NCBI RefSeq assembly: GCF_002252445.1
Contig: NZ_NNRJ01000018.1
Span: 1-64,000 of the forward strand
Direction of reading: 5' to 3'
Length of the DNA stretch: 64,000 nt
Origin: Brucella thiophenivorans
GTDB lineage: Bacteria > Pseudomonadota > Alphaproteobacteria > Rhizobiales > Rhizobiaceae
In this document: positions 8,080-16,985 of the stretch, one piece after another
Layout: each line of letters starts with the position of its first letter
How positions within the stretch are numbered: position 1 is the stretch's first letter
Program-made: the position numbers and the translations under genes
Notes under the pieces: generated by a model
Databases searched by the model: none
Seen by the model: only the letters and a program-made list of their open reading frames with translations
Told to the model about the DNA's origin: nothing

Positions 8080-10440
8080 ATGCTGAGAATTCCGTCTACC
8101 CAAAATTCCGTCAATCGTCGTTGGCTGAACATGTTTTCAGCCTCTGTTGTGGTCTTTGCAGCTTCGCACGCTCACGCTCAAACTGTTACTGAAAAAGTAA
8201 AACAGGACGCGGTGCCACAAAGCCTGAGCACAGCGGTCGAGACCGAAAGTCCTGAAACGATCAGACTTGAAACCATCACGCTTTCTGCCGAACGCGCTGC
8301 CAAGAATCTGCTTGATGTTCCCATGTCAATCAGCGTGATTGATCGCGATACGCTCGAACGCCATCAGGTGCGCGATATTCAGGATATGGTGCGCTATGAA
8401 CCCGGCGTGAGCGTTGATCGCCAGACATCGCTGACAAATCCGTTCGGACAGCTTAACAGCTTTAACATACGTGGTGTGGGTGGAAACCGTGTGCAAATTC
8501 TCGTCGATGGTGCACGTGTTCAGGAGCGCATCACCGATGGTAGCCGTGACTTTGTTGATCCTTTCAACATGAAATCTGTCGAAATTACCCGCGGCCCTAA
8601 CTCTGTGCTTTGGGGTGCGGACGCTTTAGGCGGCGTTGTGTTTTTTAGAACAATCGATCCGGACGATTTGCTGGATGGTACAAAGCCGTGGGCGGTTGAA
8701 ACGAAGTTCAGCTATGACAGCTTTGACAAGTCGTTCCGTCAACAGATTACGGGTGCTGCAGAAGCGGGTGACTTTAAAGTTCTTGGTAGTTTTGGACACA
8801 TAAGCGCATCTGAACCGGATATGCGGAAAGCCCGCGCTGATGGCGGGATATGGGGTTGTCCGCGTGAAGCAATCTGGCCATGTAACAAAGCGTCTCCAAT
8901 GGATACGGATGCCTATAACGGCCTTATGAAGCTTCAGTGGAATCCATCGGCGGATCACGAATTCAAGCTGACGGGCGAGTGGTTCGAGCGTAACACGGAT
9001 GTGGATCAGAAATATGATTCCGGCGCTGCCAATCCGCTATATCTGAACATGCCCAGCTTCTATTATGAAAATGAGAGCTGGGATCGTTCGCTTAAAATGC
9101 AGCGCGCGCGCTTCGCACTCGATCATCGCTGGACAGTCGGTGCGTCATGGCTGGATGAGGTGAAGTGGAACGTTTCCTATTCGCCTCAGAAGCGCGATAC
9201 GACAAGCAATCAGCTTCGCAATTATTCGCGTCTTGCAGTGCCGCGCCGCGAACAGCGTATTCAGATCCGCAATTATAGCGAAGATTTTTTGCAAACGGAT
9301 GTTCAGCTCACATCTTCCTTTGATCTTGGTCAAACCAGCCACAAACTTATTTATGGCTTCGCGGGCGACATCACCAAGAGCAATTATGATGGTGAGAATA
9401 TCACCACAAATCTCAATACGGGTGTTACCACCGTTACGCCGAGACAAGGTTTCAACTTTCCAAAAGTCGATACAGTGCGGGCCGATTTCTATGTTCAGGA
9501 TGAAATCAAGATTCTGGATGACCGTCTGACGCTGACACCGGGCTTACGTCTCGCTACCTATTCCATTGATCCCACCAAGGATGGTGATTACGTCCCTCTC
9601 GATGGATTTGAACCTGAAAAGATGGATGAGACGCGTCTGATCAAGCGTCTTGGCGCGATCTATAAACTGGATAATACCTATTCGCTATTCGGCTCCTATG
9701 GCGAAGGTTTCAAAATGCCGACTGCACAACAGCTCTTCGTATCTTCCACCTCAATCGGTGCGACGAGCATGGTCGAAGTCATTCCTAACCCGAACCTCAA
9801 GCCGGAATTTGTGCGCAGCTACGAAGCTGGTTTACGCGGCGAGTATGATCGGGGCTATTTTAGCGCTTCTGCATTCTATTCGGATTACCGAGACTTCATT
9901 CGGAGCCTGCAACAGGTTCCGGGGACTGCTGATAAATATACGTCCGATAATGTCGAAAGCGTAAAAGTATGGGGCATCGAGTTTGGCGGCGAATATGAGG
10001 TCTATAATAACCTCTTCGCAAATGCTGCCCTGTCTTACATGCGCGGTGATCAGCGTGTAGATGCGGGTTCTGAAAAAACACCATTTGATGGCGCCGTTCC
10101 GCTGACGACTGTTCTGGGATTACGTTACATCATTCCAGACTGGAATCTTGAAACGGAATTCGTCGGTACATTTGCGTCGGGTGTGAAGCGTCGTGCCGAT
10201 GAGAATGCGTTCAAACCTTCGAACTATTCGGTGTTCGATGCCTATGCAAAGTGGTCGCCCACCAAGCATATCGACGTTAATTTTGGTGTCGAGAATATCT
10301 TCGACAAGCGCTATTTCCCGAATACGCTGACCGGTTACGCCAACACACCGGAAACGTCATCTGTCGCCAATGTCAATCCATTGGAAATGCAGATTGCGCC
10401 GGGGCGTACCTTCAAAATTGGCGCAACAATGCGTTTCTGA
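8080..10440 (+). CDS. TonB-dependent outer-membrane receptor, hemoglobin/heme receptor-like
   Basis: This is a 786-residue outer-membrane receptor. A signal peptide ends at AHA-Q (33/34), followed by a TonB-box-like ETITLSA (64-70). The plug domain follows (DIQDMVRYEPGVSV, FNIRGVGGNRVQILVDGARV, VEITRGPNSVLWGADALGG), then a 22-strand-type barrel ending in a C-terminal Phe. The plug and the NPNLKPEFVRSYEAGLRGE block resemble the hemoglobin/transferrin/lactoferrin receptor family. The usual FRAP motif reads FKMP, and no His lies between it and NPNL, so heme as ligand is uncertain; a ferric siderophore is possible. ATG 8080 has GGGGAC upstream. An IRO-type palindrome precedes it, and an ABC transporter and a ChaN-family gene follow. 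Confidence 0.88.
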   Translation: MLRIPSTQNSVNRRWLNMFSASVVVFAASHAHAQTVTEKVKQDAVPQSLSTAVETESPETIRLETITLSAERAAKNLLDVPMSISVIDRDTLERHQVRDIQDMVRYEPGVSVDRQTSLTNPFGQLNSFNIRGVGGNRVQILVDGARVQERITDGSRDFVDPFNMKSVEITRGPNSVLWGADALGGVVFFRTIDPDDLLDGTKPWAVETKFSYDSFDKSFRQQITGAAEAGDFKVLGSFGHISASEPDMRKARADGGIWGCPREAIWPCNKASPMDTDAYNGLMKLQWNPSADHEFKLTGEWFERNTDVDQKYDSGAANPLYLNMPSFYYENESWDRSLKMQRARFALDHRWTVGASWLDEVKWNVSYSPQKRDTTSNQLRNYSRLAVPRREQRIQIRNYSEDFLQTDVQLTSSFDLGQTSHKLIYGFAGDITKSNYDGENITTNLNTGVTTVTPRQGFNFPKVDTVRADFYVQDEIKILDDRLTLTPGLRLATYSIDPTKDGDYVPLDGFEPEKMDETRLIKRLGAIYKLDNTYSLFGSYGEGFKMPTAQQLFVSSTSIGATSMVEVIPNPNLKPEFVRSYEAGLRGEYDRGYFSASAFYSDYRDFIRSLQQVPGTADKYTSDNVESVKVWGIEFGGEYEVYNNLFANAALSYMRGDQRVDAGSEKTPFDGAVPLTTVLGLRYIIPDWNLETEFVGTFASGVKRRADENAFKPSNYSVFDAYAKWSPTKHIDVNFGVENIFDKRYFPNTLTGYANTPETSSVANVNPLEMQIAPGRTFKIGATMRF

Positions 10441-10460
10441 TCGCCATTGAAGGCCTCTTT

Positions 10461-10494
10461 GCCGGAGCGGCTTCACAGCTGCTCCGGCTTTCTC
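10461..10494 (+). terminator. Stem-loop between TonB receptor and ABC transporter genes
   Basis: GCCGGAGC (10461-10468) pairs perfectly with GCTCCGGC (10481-10488) and is followed by TTTCTC. The T-run is weak, so this may be an attenuator that lowers expression of the downstream transporter rather than a full stop. Confidence 0.5.
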
Positions 10495-10513
10495 ACATTG
10501 GTACTGGTTGATT

Positions 10514-12244
10514 ATGCTTATTGTCTTCAGACAGTTTTCGCAGTTGTTCAAATATTGCAATTCAGGTTCTGGAAAGGTTCTGAACTGGTCGCTACTCGTC
10601 GTAATCTTCGCTCTGCAACTGGTTGGTATTTATACGGGTCTGTGGCTCATCAAATGGACGGCAGATTTCTATAATGCGCTCGAACAGCGCAATGTTACTG
10701 TTGCGATAAATCAGATCGGTATCTTTGGCCTGATTGTTCTTGTGAACACCTGTCTAACTCTGACGGGCAATTATCTGGAGGGCACACTTAGAATTCGCTG
10801 GCGCCAGAAGCTCACCGAGACGGCTATCGCGTTCTGGATGTCCAATAAGGCTTACTGGAATTTTGCCATCGGCCGCGACGGGCAGGTGCCGGATAATCCC
10901 GATCAGCGTATCGCTGAGGATTGCGAACTCTTTGTCAAGCATACGCTTAAAGAAGGATTGGGCCTGATAACGAATATCATAGCCCTATTTTCTTACGTTG
11001 CGGTTCTCTGGTCACTTTCGACCTACGCTCTTAATTTCAATCTATTGGGGATCGATTTCGTCATTCCAAGATATATGCTCTGGGCAGCATTTATCTATGT
11101 GTTCATCTCTTCATTTATGACGCACTTCTTCGGGCGGCGCCTGAAAGCAACCTTCGTTGAGCAGCAAAAGAAAGAAGCGGATTTTCGATTTGCAATGGCG
11201 CATATTCGTCAGCACGCTGGCGATATTGCCGTAATGAACGGGGAAGAGTACGAGAAAAAGATATTGGCAGACAAGTTTTCTGCTGTCCGCGAGAACTGGT
11301 ATCGACTGGTTTTGCGACAGGTTCAGCTTGATTTGTTCATATTTCCCTATCGCCACAGTATTTTTCGAATTCCGACTTTTCTTGGCCTGCCGGGATATTT
11401 TGCAGGCACATTGACGTTCGGCGGATTAATGCAACTGGGGCAGGCCTTCTCGCAAGTATCGACCAATCTGTCATGGTTCATTTTCAATTATAAAACCCTG
11501 GCTGAACTGGTATCGGCGATTTCGCGCCTGTCAGGTTTCATCAACGCCATCCACCGCGTTGACGTTGCAGGCAATATGGTGACAGCGCAGCCTTCTCATT
11601 CTTCGCTGCATCTAATGGATGTTTCGGTGAAGACACCTGATGCGCGGGATTTGCTCAACATCTCAAATCTTGAAATAGCAAAGGGCCAAACGGTGTGGCT
11701 GCGCGGTCGCTCGGGGCTTGGCAAAACCACTCTGCTTCGGCTGATTGCAGGTGCATGGAAGTTTGCAAGCGGGACGCTCCATCGTCCAGATGCCACGATG
11801 CTTGTGCTTTCGCAAAAGCCCTATATGCCGAATGCTGGCCTATATGATGCCGTAGCTTATCCGCTTTCGGCAGAGAAGTTCAGTACGACAGAAATTACGC
11901 AAGCACTCACAAAAGTTAGATTATCGAAGCTGTTGCAGAGTGACGCTTCCCTTAGCCATATCGCGCCGGGAACGCTTTCTGGTGGTGAGATGCAACGCCT
12001 CGCCCTTGCGCGGTCAATCCTGATCAAGCCCGACTGGCTGTTTCTTGATGAAGCGACGAGCGCACTGGACAAGGCTTCGGAGGCTGAGTTGCTGGAGTTG
12101 TTGCGTCGTGAACTTCCCGATTCCACCATCGTAATTCTGGCTCATCGAGAGCCCGGAAATCTTTCAATCGACAGCGTCATCGATCTGGAAAGTTTTTGCA
12201 GCACGCAAAAGCCGTCAGACACAGCTGTTCTCCAAACTGCATGA
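10514..12244 (+). CDS. BacA/SbmA-like ABC transporter with fused ATPase (YddA / Rv1819c type)
   Basis: This is a 576-residue inner-membrane ABC transporter. The N-terminal half has about six membrane segments of the SbmA/BacA type (WTADFYNALEQRN, GTLRIRWRQKLTE, DNPDQRIAEDCELF and NLSWFIFNY are family blocks). The C-terminal domain is a nucleotide-binding domain with Walker A GRSGLGKTT, signature LSGGEMQRLALARS and Walker B WLFLDEATSAL. Relatives import hydrophilic molecules such as cobalamin, peptides and bleomycin. Here it follows a TonB receptor, so it may carry the same ligand across the inner membrane. Start is uncertain: ATG 10514 or TTG 10508, both with poor ribosome sites. It ends in an ATGA overlap with a spurious ATG, and the next gene follows at once. 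Confidence 0.85.
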   Translation: MLIVFRQFSQLFKYCNSGSGKVLNWSLLVVIFALQLVGIYTGLWLIKWTADFYNALEQRNVTVAINQIGIFGLIVLVNTCLTLTGNYLEGTLRIRWRQKLTETAIAFWMSNKAYWNFAIGRDGQVPDNPDQRIAEDCELFVKHTLKEGLGLITNIIALFSYVAVLWSLSTYALNFNLLGIDFVIPRYMLWAAFIYVFISSFMTHFFGRRLKATFVEQQKKEADFRFAMAHIRQHAGDIAVMNGEEYEKKILADKFSAVRENWYRLVLRQVQLDLFIFPYRHSIFRIPTFLGLPGYFAGTLTFGGLMQLGQAFSQVSTNLSWFIFNYKTLAELVSAISRLSGFINAIHRVDVAGNMVTAQPSHSSLHLMDVSVKTPDARDLLNISNLEIAKGQTVWLRGRSGLGKTTLLRLIAGAWKFASGTLHRPDATMLVLSQKPYMPNAGLYDAVAYPLSAEKFSTTEITQALTKVRLSKLLQSDASLSHIAPGTLSGGEMQRLALARSILIKPDWLFLDEATSALDKASEAELLELLRRELPDSTIVILAHREPGNLSIDSVIDLESFCSTQKPSDTAVLQTA

Positions 12245-12252
12245 GGAAAACT

Positions 12253-12966
12253 ATGAGCGAACAACCAATCCGTGCGAAAATTCTGGCCGCTGCGGCTGAT
12301 GTTCTTAAGACGCTGCCTTTGATGGGAAAGCTGATGATCAATACCAAAAGCGGAGGTGCGACCCACGAACGTATCGGCGTTGTGGAACAGGTCGAGGTTC
12401 GCGACGGCTGGATTTATTTTACCGGTGATGAACATCATTCCCGGATCGAATTGACAGCGATCGCATCGCTGATTGCGGATCGCAGCAGCGTCATGCAGGA
12501 GAAGGTTTATCCGCGTATCGATCTTCTTGCAGCGGATGAAACTGTGATTGGCAGTGTGATCGGCTTCGAAGGCGCAGAACCTTTCGATAAAGCGCTTCAT
12601 GGCTTTGAATTCACGGCACTTGAACCAAAGGAAAAAGAGCAGGGTGCAACGGAAACACTGGAAGTTGGCGAGGATGATCCCGGACTAGCACCATTTGCGA
12701 AAGCGCAGCGCAACAATGCGGACGTTCGTATTGCTATTGATCTGCCATCGTTCAAGCAGGAATGGAGAGGCCAGATGCCCGAACCGCGTCTATCACGGGG
12801 TTTTATCAACGTGATGAAGCCTGACTTTCATCTGCATCTCAAAGCAGGCAACGTGACGTCATGGCGTGCTGATGAGCAAGGAGAAGATCTCGTGTTCTAT
12901 GCGCTTAACAAAGAAAATGAAGAAACGGGCCTGATCGTGTCGGGTAAAAAAGAAGCCTTCCAATGA
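12253..12966 (+). CDS. Unknown cytosolic protein of the iron/heme-type operon
   Basis: This is a 237-residue soluble protein with no signal peptide or membrane segment. I do not recognise it firmly. The first half (VEQVEVRDGWIYFTGDEHHS, SVMQEKVYPRIDLLAADE, SVIGFEGAEPFDKAL) loosely recalls the HutX/ChuX heme-carrier pattern of a strand-rich fold ending in a phe-rich helix, but the match is weak. The middle is acidic and Glu-rich (about 123-145). The start at ATG 12253 has GAGGAAAAC upstream. It overlaps the following ChaN-family gene by ATGA, so the two are translationally coupled. A cytosolic binding or handling role for the imported ligand is a guess from context. Confidence 0.7.
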   Translation: MSEQPIRAKILAAAADVLKTLPLMGKLMINTKSGGATHERIGVVEQVEVRDGWIYFTGDEHHSRIELTAIASLIADRSSVMQEKVYPRIDLLAADETVIGSVIGFEGAEPFDKALHGFEFTALEPKEKEQGATETLEVGEDDPGLAPFAKAQRNNADVRIAIDLPSFKQEWRGQMPEPRLSRGFINVMKPDFHLHLKAGNVTSWRADEQGEDLVFYALNKENEETGLIVSGKKEAFQ

Positions 12967-13805
12967 GTACTATGCAGTCAAAACAAAGTGCCGGGCACTG
13001 GGTTGATGCGTTATCTGGTGAGGAGCGCCCACACCGTCTGGTAATGCAGGACATGGCGCAAAAGCAGGTTGTTCTGCTTGGCGAAACGCATGATCGTTAT
13101 GATATTCACCGTTGGCAGGGCAATATATGCGCGTCACTTCTCGCACTGCGGGACGATCTTGCGGTTGGCTTTGAGATGTTTCCCCGTAGGCTGCAACCTG
13201 TACTCGATGAGTGGGTCGACGGAAAGCTTGATGCGGACACATTTCTGGAGCGCGTTGAGTGGGGGAAGGTGTGGGGTTTTGCTGCCGATCTTTATTGGCC
13301 ACTTTTCCATTTCTGCCGTGAGTTTCAGGTCAAGATGCTGGCCTTAAACTGTCGTCGTGATCTTGTGACGCGTGTCGGCAGGGAAGGTTGGGACGCAATT
13401 CCAGATGCAGAGCGGGATGGGTTAACGCCTGCAAGGCCTGCAAGCATGGCCCATCGCGAACATCTTCTGCGCCTTACCAATGGCGGCCCGCCATTTATGC
13501 AGGGAAAGACTGCCGACGCACCGGAGTTTGATCGCTTTGTTCGTGCGCAACAAACTTGGGACCGTGCCTTTGCGTGTAACATAGCGTCTTATCTGGCTGA
13601 AAAACCGGACGCGCTGGTCGTTGGCATCGTAGGACGAGGACATATGGAATATGGCTTCGGCACACCGGATCAGCTTGATGATCTCGGCGTCAAACAGGTT
13701 GGCATTCTTCTGACAGAAGATATGGGCGATGCAAAGGCTGCGTCAACGCTTGAGAATGCGTCGCCAATCGCTGATGCGGTTTTCAATTTAAAGCCCTGTG
13801 TGTAG
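12963..13805 (+). CDS. ChaN-family (DUF399) iron/heme-associated protein
   Basis: This is a 280-residue protein of the ChaN/DUF399 family. Family landmarks are VVLLGETHDRYDIHRWQ (about 36-52), VGFEMFPRRLQPVLDEW, and VGIVGRGHMEYGFG near residue 220. Characterised ChaN is an iron-regulated lipoprotein that binds heme. This copy has no signal peptide or lipobox (it starts MSTMQSKQSAGHWVD), so it should be cytoplasmic, which is unusual. It overlaps the preceding gene by ATGA and ends the operon. A role in heme or iron handling after uptake is inferred from the family and the IRO-type palindrome upstream of the operon. Confidence 0.82.
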   Translation: MSTMQSKQSAGHWVDALSGEERPHRLVMQDMAQKQVVLLGETHDRYDIHRWQGNICASLLALRDDLAVGFEMFPRRLQPVLDEWVDGKLDADTFLERVEWGKVWGFAADLYWPLFHFCREFQVKMLALNCRRDLVTRVGREGWDAIPDAERDGLTPARPASMAHREHLLRLTNGGPPFMQGKTADAPEFDRFVRAQQTWDRAFACNIASYLAEKPDALVVGIVGRGHMEYGFGTPDQLDDLGVKQVGILLTEDMGDAKAASTLENASPIADAVFNLKPCV

Positions 13806-13818
13806 TTCACATTGACGA

Positions 13819-14559
13819 TCATGTCTCCGTTATATTGCTTAACGGAGACCCCATGCTTCCAGAGAAGCCGCGATAGCGTTGGTGACTGCGTGTGAGATGG
13901 GCTTGCATTGCATCGCGGGCTTGCCCGGCATGGCCCGCGCTGATGGCTTCACAGATCGCGCGATGTTCGATCACCGTATTCTGTATATATTTGGGTGTAA
14001 TCAGCGCGGGATTGAGATTGCGTGAGAATGCAGGTTGCGGCAGCATCTTCATGCTCATTACGCTGAAAAACTCTATGAATGCCAAATTGTTAGTCGCTTC
14101 GGCGATGCATCGATGGAAGACAAAATCCAGTTCATCCAGCGCTGCCTCGTCTTCCTGCGAGGCTTCAAATTGTTTCAGAGCTTCCCACATTTTAGCTTCC
14201 TGCGCCCACGACCTTCGCTGGGCAGCCAAGCCTGCCGCATGTACCTCGAAGGCCATTCGCAATTCCAGCAGGTCCATGAACGGTAGCGACAAAAGACCCA
14301 GCGGTTCCAGAATTGTGGAGGCGTCACCGCTTGTCGCGTTGGCCTTGTCCTGATCGCGGATGAAGATACCCACTCCATGCCGGGCCTCGAGCAGCCCATC
14401 CGAACGCAGAGCGGCGATGGCTTCGCGGATGACCGTACGACTGACACCAAGCTTGTCACCCAACTCCGCAAGAGTGGGGAGCTTATCTCCATTTTGGAGT
14501 GTGCCATCGCTGATCAGTGACTTCAGATTGTCGATCGTTCGTGAAGTAAGTGTCTTCAA
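13819..14559 (-). CDS. GntR-family regulator, FadR subfamily (FCD domain)
   Basis: This regulator is about 246 residues long. The N-terminal winged helix has NGDKLPTLAELGDKLGVSRT and VIREAIAALRSDGLLEARHG. The C-terminal all-helical FCD domain carries the metal-ligand pattern (DFVFHRCIAEATNN, EHRAICEAI, AHLTRSHQRYRGF). I prefer the TTG at 14557-14559, with GGTGG 7 bases upstream; a longer GTG start at 14628 would place a TATAAT hexamer inside the coding region. It is divergent from the RidA/ABC/HyuAB operon. Identical-type palindromes lie before its own promoter (14649-14661) and before that operon (14936-14948), so autoregulation and operon control are likely. The effector is unknown, probably a carboxylate or amino acid derivative. 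Confidence 0.85.
   Translation of the reverse strand: MKTLTSRTIDNLKSLISDGTLQNGDKLPTLAELGDKLGVSRTVIREAIAALRSDGLLEARHGVGIFIRDQDKANATSGDASTILEPLGLLSLPFMDLLELRMAFEVHAAGLAAQRRSWAQEAKMWEALKQFEASQEDEAALDELDFVFHRCIAEATNNLAFIEFFSVMSMKMLPQPAFSRNLNPALITPKYIQNTVIEHRAICEAISAGHAGQARDAMQAHLTRSHQRYRGFSGSMGSPLSNITET
13823..13849. terminator. Convergent-gene stem-loop
   Basis: GTCTCCGTTA (13823-13832) pairs perfectly with TAACGGAGAC (13840-13849). It lies between the converging ChaN-family gene and the gntR gene, overlapping the last codons of gntR. No clear T-run follows on either strand, so its efficiency as a terminator is doubtful. Confidence 0.45.
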
Positions 14560-15013
14560 TGAAAATCCACCCCGCCAAATTTGATCTTCGCTCTTAGAGC
14601 TTTGATACGCTGTCGGAATATTATACACAAGGTAGTATCATTAATCTAGTGATATTATCACTTGTCTAATTTATTTCCTTTTTGGTTAAAATTCATCTTC
14701 TGTGTTGACTGATTTTAAATGGCATTTTGACGATCAGGCAGGGGATTCAAAAAAATTTCGATCACAAAAAATTACACGTGGAAGATGGATTTTTGATCGA
14801 TTATGGCAATAAACATATGATAAATAATAATTATATCCAATATAGTAGTAAGATTATGGTGTTGTATGACGTCTAATAATCATTCTTGACAAGAGGTATT
14901 ATTTCCGCGAATTTAACGTCATAACAAAAAGCCAAGTGATAATATCACATCATTTTTCTGTCACATAACAGTTGCTGTAAAATGAGAGTGCGAAAAAACA
15001 AAAGAGGGGAAAC
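14560..15013. promoter_or_regulatory. Divergent AT-rich control region with two matching operators
   Basis: This 454-base region is strongly AT-rich and has no gene. It contains GTGATA-T-TATCAC at 14649-14661 and GTGATA-A-TATCAC at 14936-14948. The two are the same palindrome differing only at the central base, and each is flanked by A on the left. A TATAAT hexamer for the leftward gntR promoter is at complement 14620-14625, right beside the first palindrome. The second palindrome lies 66 bases before the ridA start. A TTGACA at 14886-14891 has no good -10 partner. The paired operators suggest that the GntR protein represses both directions. Confidence 0.65.
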
Positions 15014-15484
15014 ATGATGGGATCGGTTTCATCCAGACTAAAAGAGTTGGGTATCAGCCTGCCAGAAATCACCGCTCCTAGCGGTACTTATGTTCCGTTC
15101 AGGCTCAGCGGCAACACACTTTACATTTCAGGTCAGGTTCCGCGCGTTGATGGCATTGATTGCTATCTAGGCTTGGTGGGTAGCACGATGGATGTGAAAG
15201 AGGCTTATCAGGCAGCGCGTGTCTGCGCGCTCAATATCCTTTCACGTGTTTCCACGGCACTTGACGGAGACCTTGATCGTGTTTCGGCCTGTCTGCAAGT
15301 GCGTGGTTTCGTCAATGCGGTTCCAGACTTTAAAGATCATCCAGCAGTCATTGATGGGGCTTCTGATCTTCTGGTCGAAATCCTTGGTGAAAAAGGTCGG
15401 CACGCACGAACAGCGTTGGGTGCGGGTTCTTTGCCGCGTGGCTTCGCCGTTGAAGTCGATGCGATTTTTGAAGTCCGGGCGTAA
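15014..15484 (+). CDS. RidA/YjgF/Rid family protein
   Basis: This is a 156-residue protein of the Rid (YjgF/YER057c/UK114) family, identified by LSGNTLYISGQVPRVDG (about 31-47), AARVCALNILSRVST and VEVDAIFEVRA at the C-terminus. Archetypal RidA deaminates reactive enamine/imine intermediates. Diverged Rid proteins in catabolic operons often act as imine or amide hydrolases for a pathway-specific intermediate. This one is slightly longer than RidA (about 128) and is the first gene of an operon with an amino acid importer, HyuAB and an aminotransferase, so it probably removes an imine made there. The start at 15014 follows AGAGGGGAAAC; a second ATG is directly adjacent. Confidence 0.85.
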   Translation: MMGSVSSRLKELGISLPEITAPSGTYVPFRLSGNTLYISGQVPRVDGIDCYLGLVGSTMDVKEAYQAARVCALNILSRVSTALDGDLDRVSACLQVRGFVNAVPDFKDHPAVIDGASDLLVEILGEKGRHARTALGAGSLPRGFAVEVDAIFEVRA

Positions 15485-15528
15485 GTGCGCTGTTTCCATT
15501 CTGCTGATACATACGAAGCGAGAGATAG

Positions 15529-16269
15529 ATGACTGATAAAGCCATCAAGATGAGTTCGGTCAACAAATGGTATGGCCAACTTCACGTCCTCAGAGACATC
15601 AATCTGGAGGTCAATCGCGGCGAGCACATCGTCCTATGCGGCCCATCCGGTTCTGGTAAGTCCACGCTTATCCGCTGCATCAATTTTCTGGAAGAAATCC
15701 AGGACGGCATTATCGATGTAAACGGAACCCGTTTGGGTAACAAAGGTGCGAATGTCGATCATATTCGCCGTGATGTTGGCATGGTGTTCCAGCAGTTCAA
15801 TCTGTTTCCGCATATGACTGTGCTGGAAAATTGCATGCTTGCGCCGCGCCGTGTGCACAAATCTTCGGTGCCGGTTGCCAAGGAAAAGGCGATGCATTTC
15901 CTCAATCGTGTTCACATCGCCGATCAGGCCGAAAAGTTTCCGGCACAGCTATCGGGCGGTCAGCAGCAACGTGTCGCGATTGCACGCGCACTTTGTATGG
16001 ATCCCAAAATCATGCTTTTCGACGAACCGACTTCGGCGCTTGATCCCGAGATGGTCAAAGAGGTGCTTGATACCATGGTTTCCCTCGCGGATGACGGCAT
16101 CACTATGATCTGCGTGACCCATGAAATGGGTTTTGCACGCGCGGTTGCGCATCGCGTCATTTTCATGGACCGCGGTGAGATTATCGAAAGCGCTCCGCCG
16201 AACGAATTTTTCAACAACCCCAAACACGAGCGCGCCAAAGCGTTTCTGGGGCAGATTCTCAACCACTGA
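15529..16269 (+). CDS. Polar amino acid ABC transporter ATPase (GlnQ/HisP type)
   Basis: This is a 246-residue ATPase. It has Walker [10 protein letters not shown] (38-46), signature [15 protein letters not shown], Walker [17 protein letters not shown], and the H-loop [11 protein letters not shown] typical of polar amino acid importers. It energises the two permeases encoded directly downstream. The gene begins 45 bases after ridA, and the importer with a substrate-binding protein is complete. The substrate is not shown by this subunit. Given HyuAB downstream, a cyclic or N-substituted amino acid derivative is a reasonable inference. Confidence 0.92.
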   Translation: MTDKAIKMSSVNKWYGQLHVLRDINLEVNRGEHIVLCGPSGSGKSTLIRCINFLEEIQDGIIDVNGTRLGNKGANVDHIRRDVGMVFQQFNLFPHMTVLENCMLAPRRVHKSSVPVAKEKAMHFLNRVHIADQAEKFPAQLSGGQQQRVAIARALCMDPKIMLFDEPTSALDPEMVKEVLDTMVSLADDGITMICVTHEMGFARAVAHRVIFMDRGEIIESAPPNEFFNNPKHERAKAFLGQILNH

Positions 16270-16307
16270 AAATAAGGGGAATAAAGGCAATAAGTGGGAG
16301 ATAGCGA

Positions 16308-16976
16308 ATGCATTATATATTTGACTTTGGACCAGTGTTAGCAGCTTGGCCTGCACTTGTTAATGGCGCAATCCTGACGCTGAAAATATCGTCCACGTCG
16401 ATGATTTTAGGCTTGCTGCTCGGTATCGTTTTCATGCTCATGCGCATGAGTTCAATCAAGGCAATTTCGCTTATCGCGTTTGGTTATATTGAATTGATCC
16501 GAAATACGCCGTTTCTCGTGCAGTTGTTTTTTATATTCTTCGGCATGCCTTCGATGGGGATCACGCTGACTGCGGAACAAGCAGCAATTCTGGCAATGAC
16601 GCTCAATTGCGCCGCCTATGCTGCTGAAATCGTTCGTGGAGGGGTTGAATCGATCAAGGTTGGTCAGATTGAAGCAGGGAAGGCATTAGGACTTCATACG
16701 TTCGATATTTACCGCTTCATTATCTTCCGTCCAGCCATTCGTGCGGTCTATCCAGCTCTATGCAGCCAGTTCATCCTTATGATGCTCAACTCGAGCTTGG
16801 TGGCATCCATTTCAGCGGAAGAACTGACCTATGTCGGACAGATGATAGATTCAGAAACGTTCCGCAGTTTTGAAGTCTATTTCGTGCTCGGCGTTATCTA
16901 TCTCGCACTTTCGCAATTCTTCTCCATCGTTCTGCAAGTCATCGGCAGAACCTACTTTTCCTATCCGTCGAAGTGA
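16308..16976 (+). CDS. Polar amino acid ABC transporter permease 1 (HisM/GlnP type)
   Basis: This is a 222-residue inner-membrane permease with the His/Glu/Gln/Arg family fold. Blocks include GYIELIRNTPFLVQLFFIFF (about 63-82) and CAAYAAEIVRGGVESIKVGQIEAGKAL, the EAA loop that contacts the ATPase. It starts after GTGGGAG and is followed 9 bases later by the second permease. The two presumably form a heterodimer. Confidence 0.9.
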   Translation: MHYIFDFGPVLAAWPALVNGAILTLKISSTSMILGLLLGIVFMLMRMSSIKAISLIAFGYIELIRNTPFLVQLFFIFFGMPSMGITLTAEQAAILAMTLNCAAYAAEIVRGGVESIKVGQIEAGKALGLHTFDIYRFIIFRPAIRAVYPALCSQFILMMLNSSLVASISAEELTYVGQMIDSETFRSFEVYFVLGVIYLALSQFFSIVLQVIGRTYFSYPSK

Positions 16977-16985
16977 GGCCCAGCG

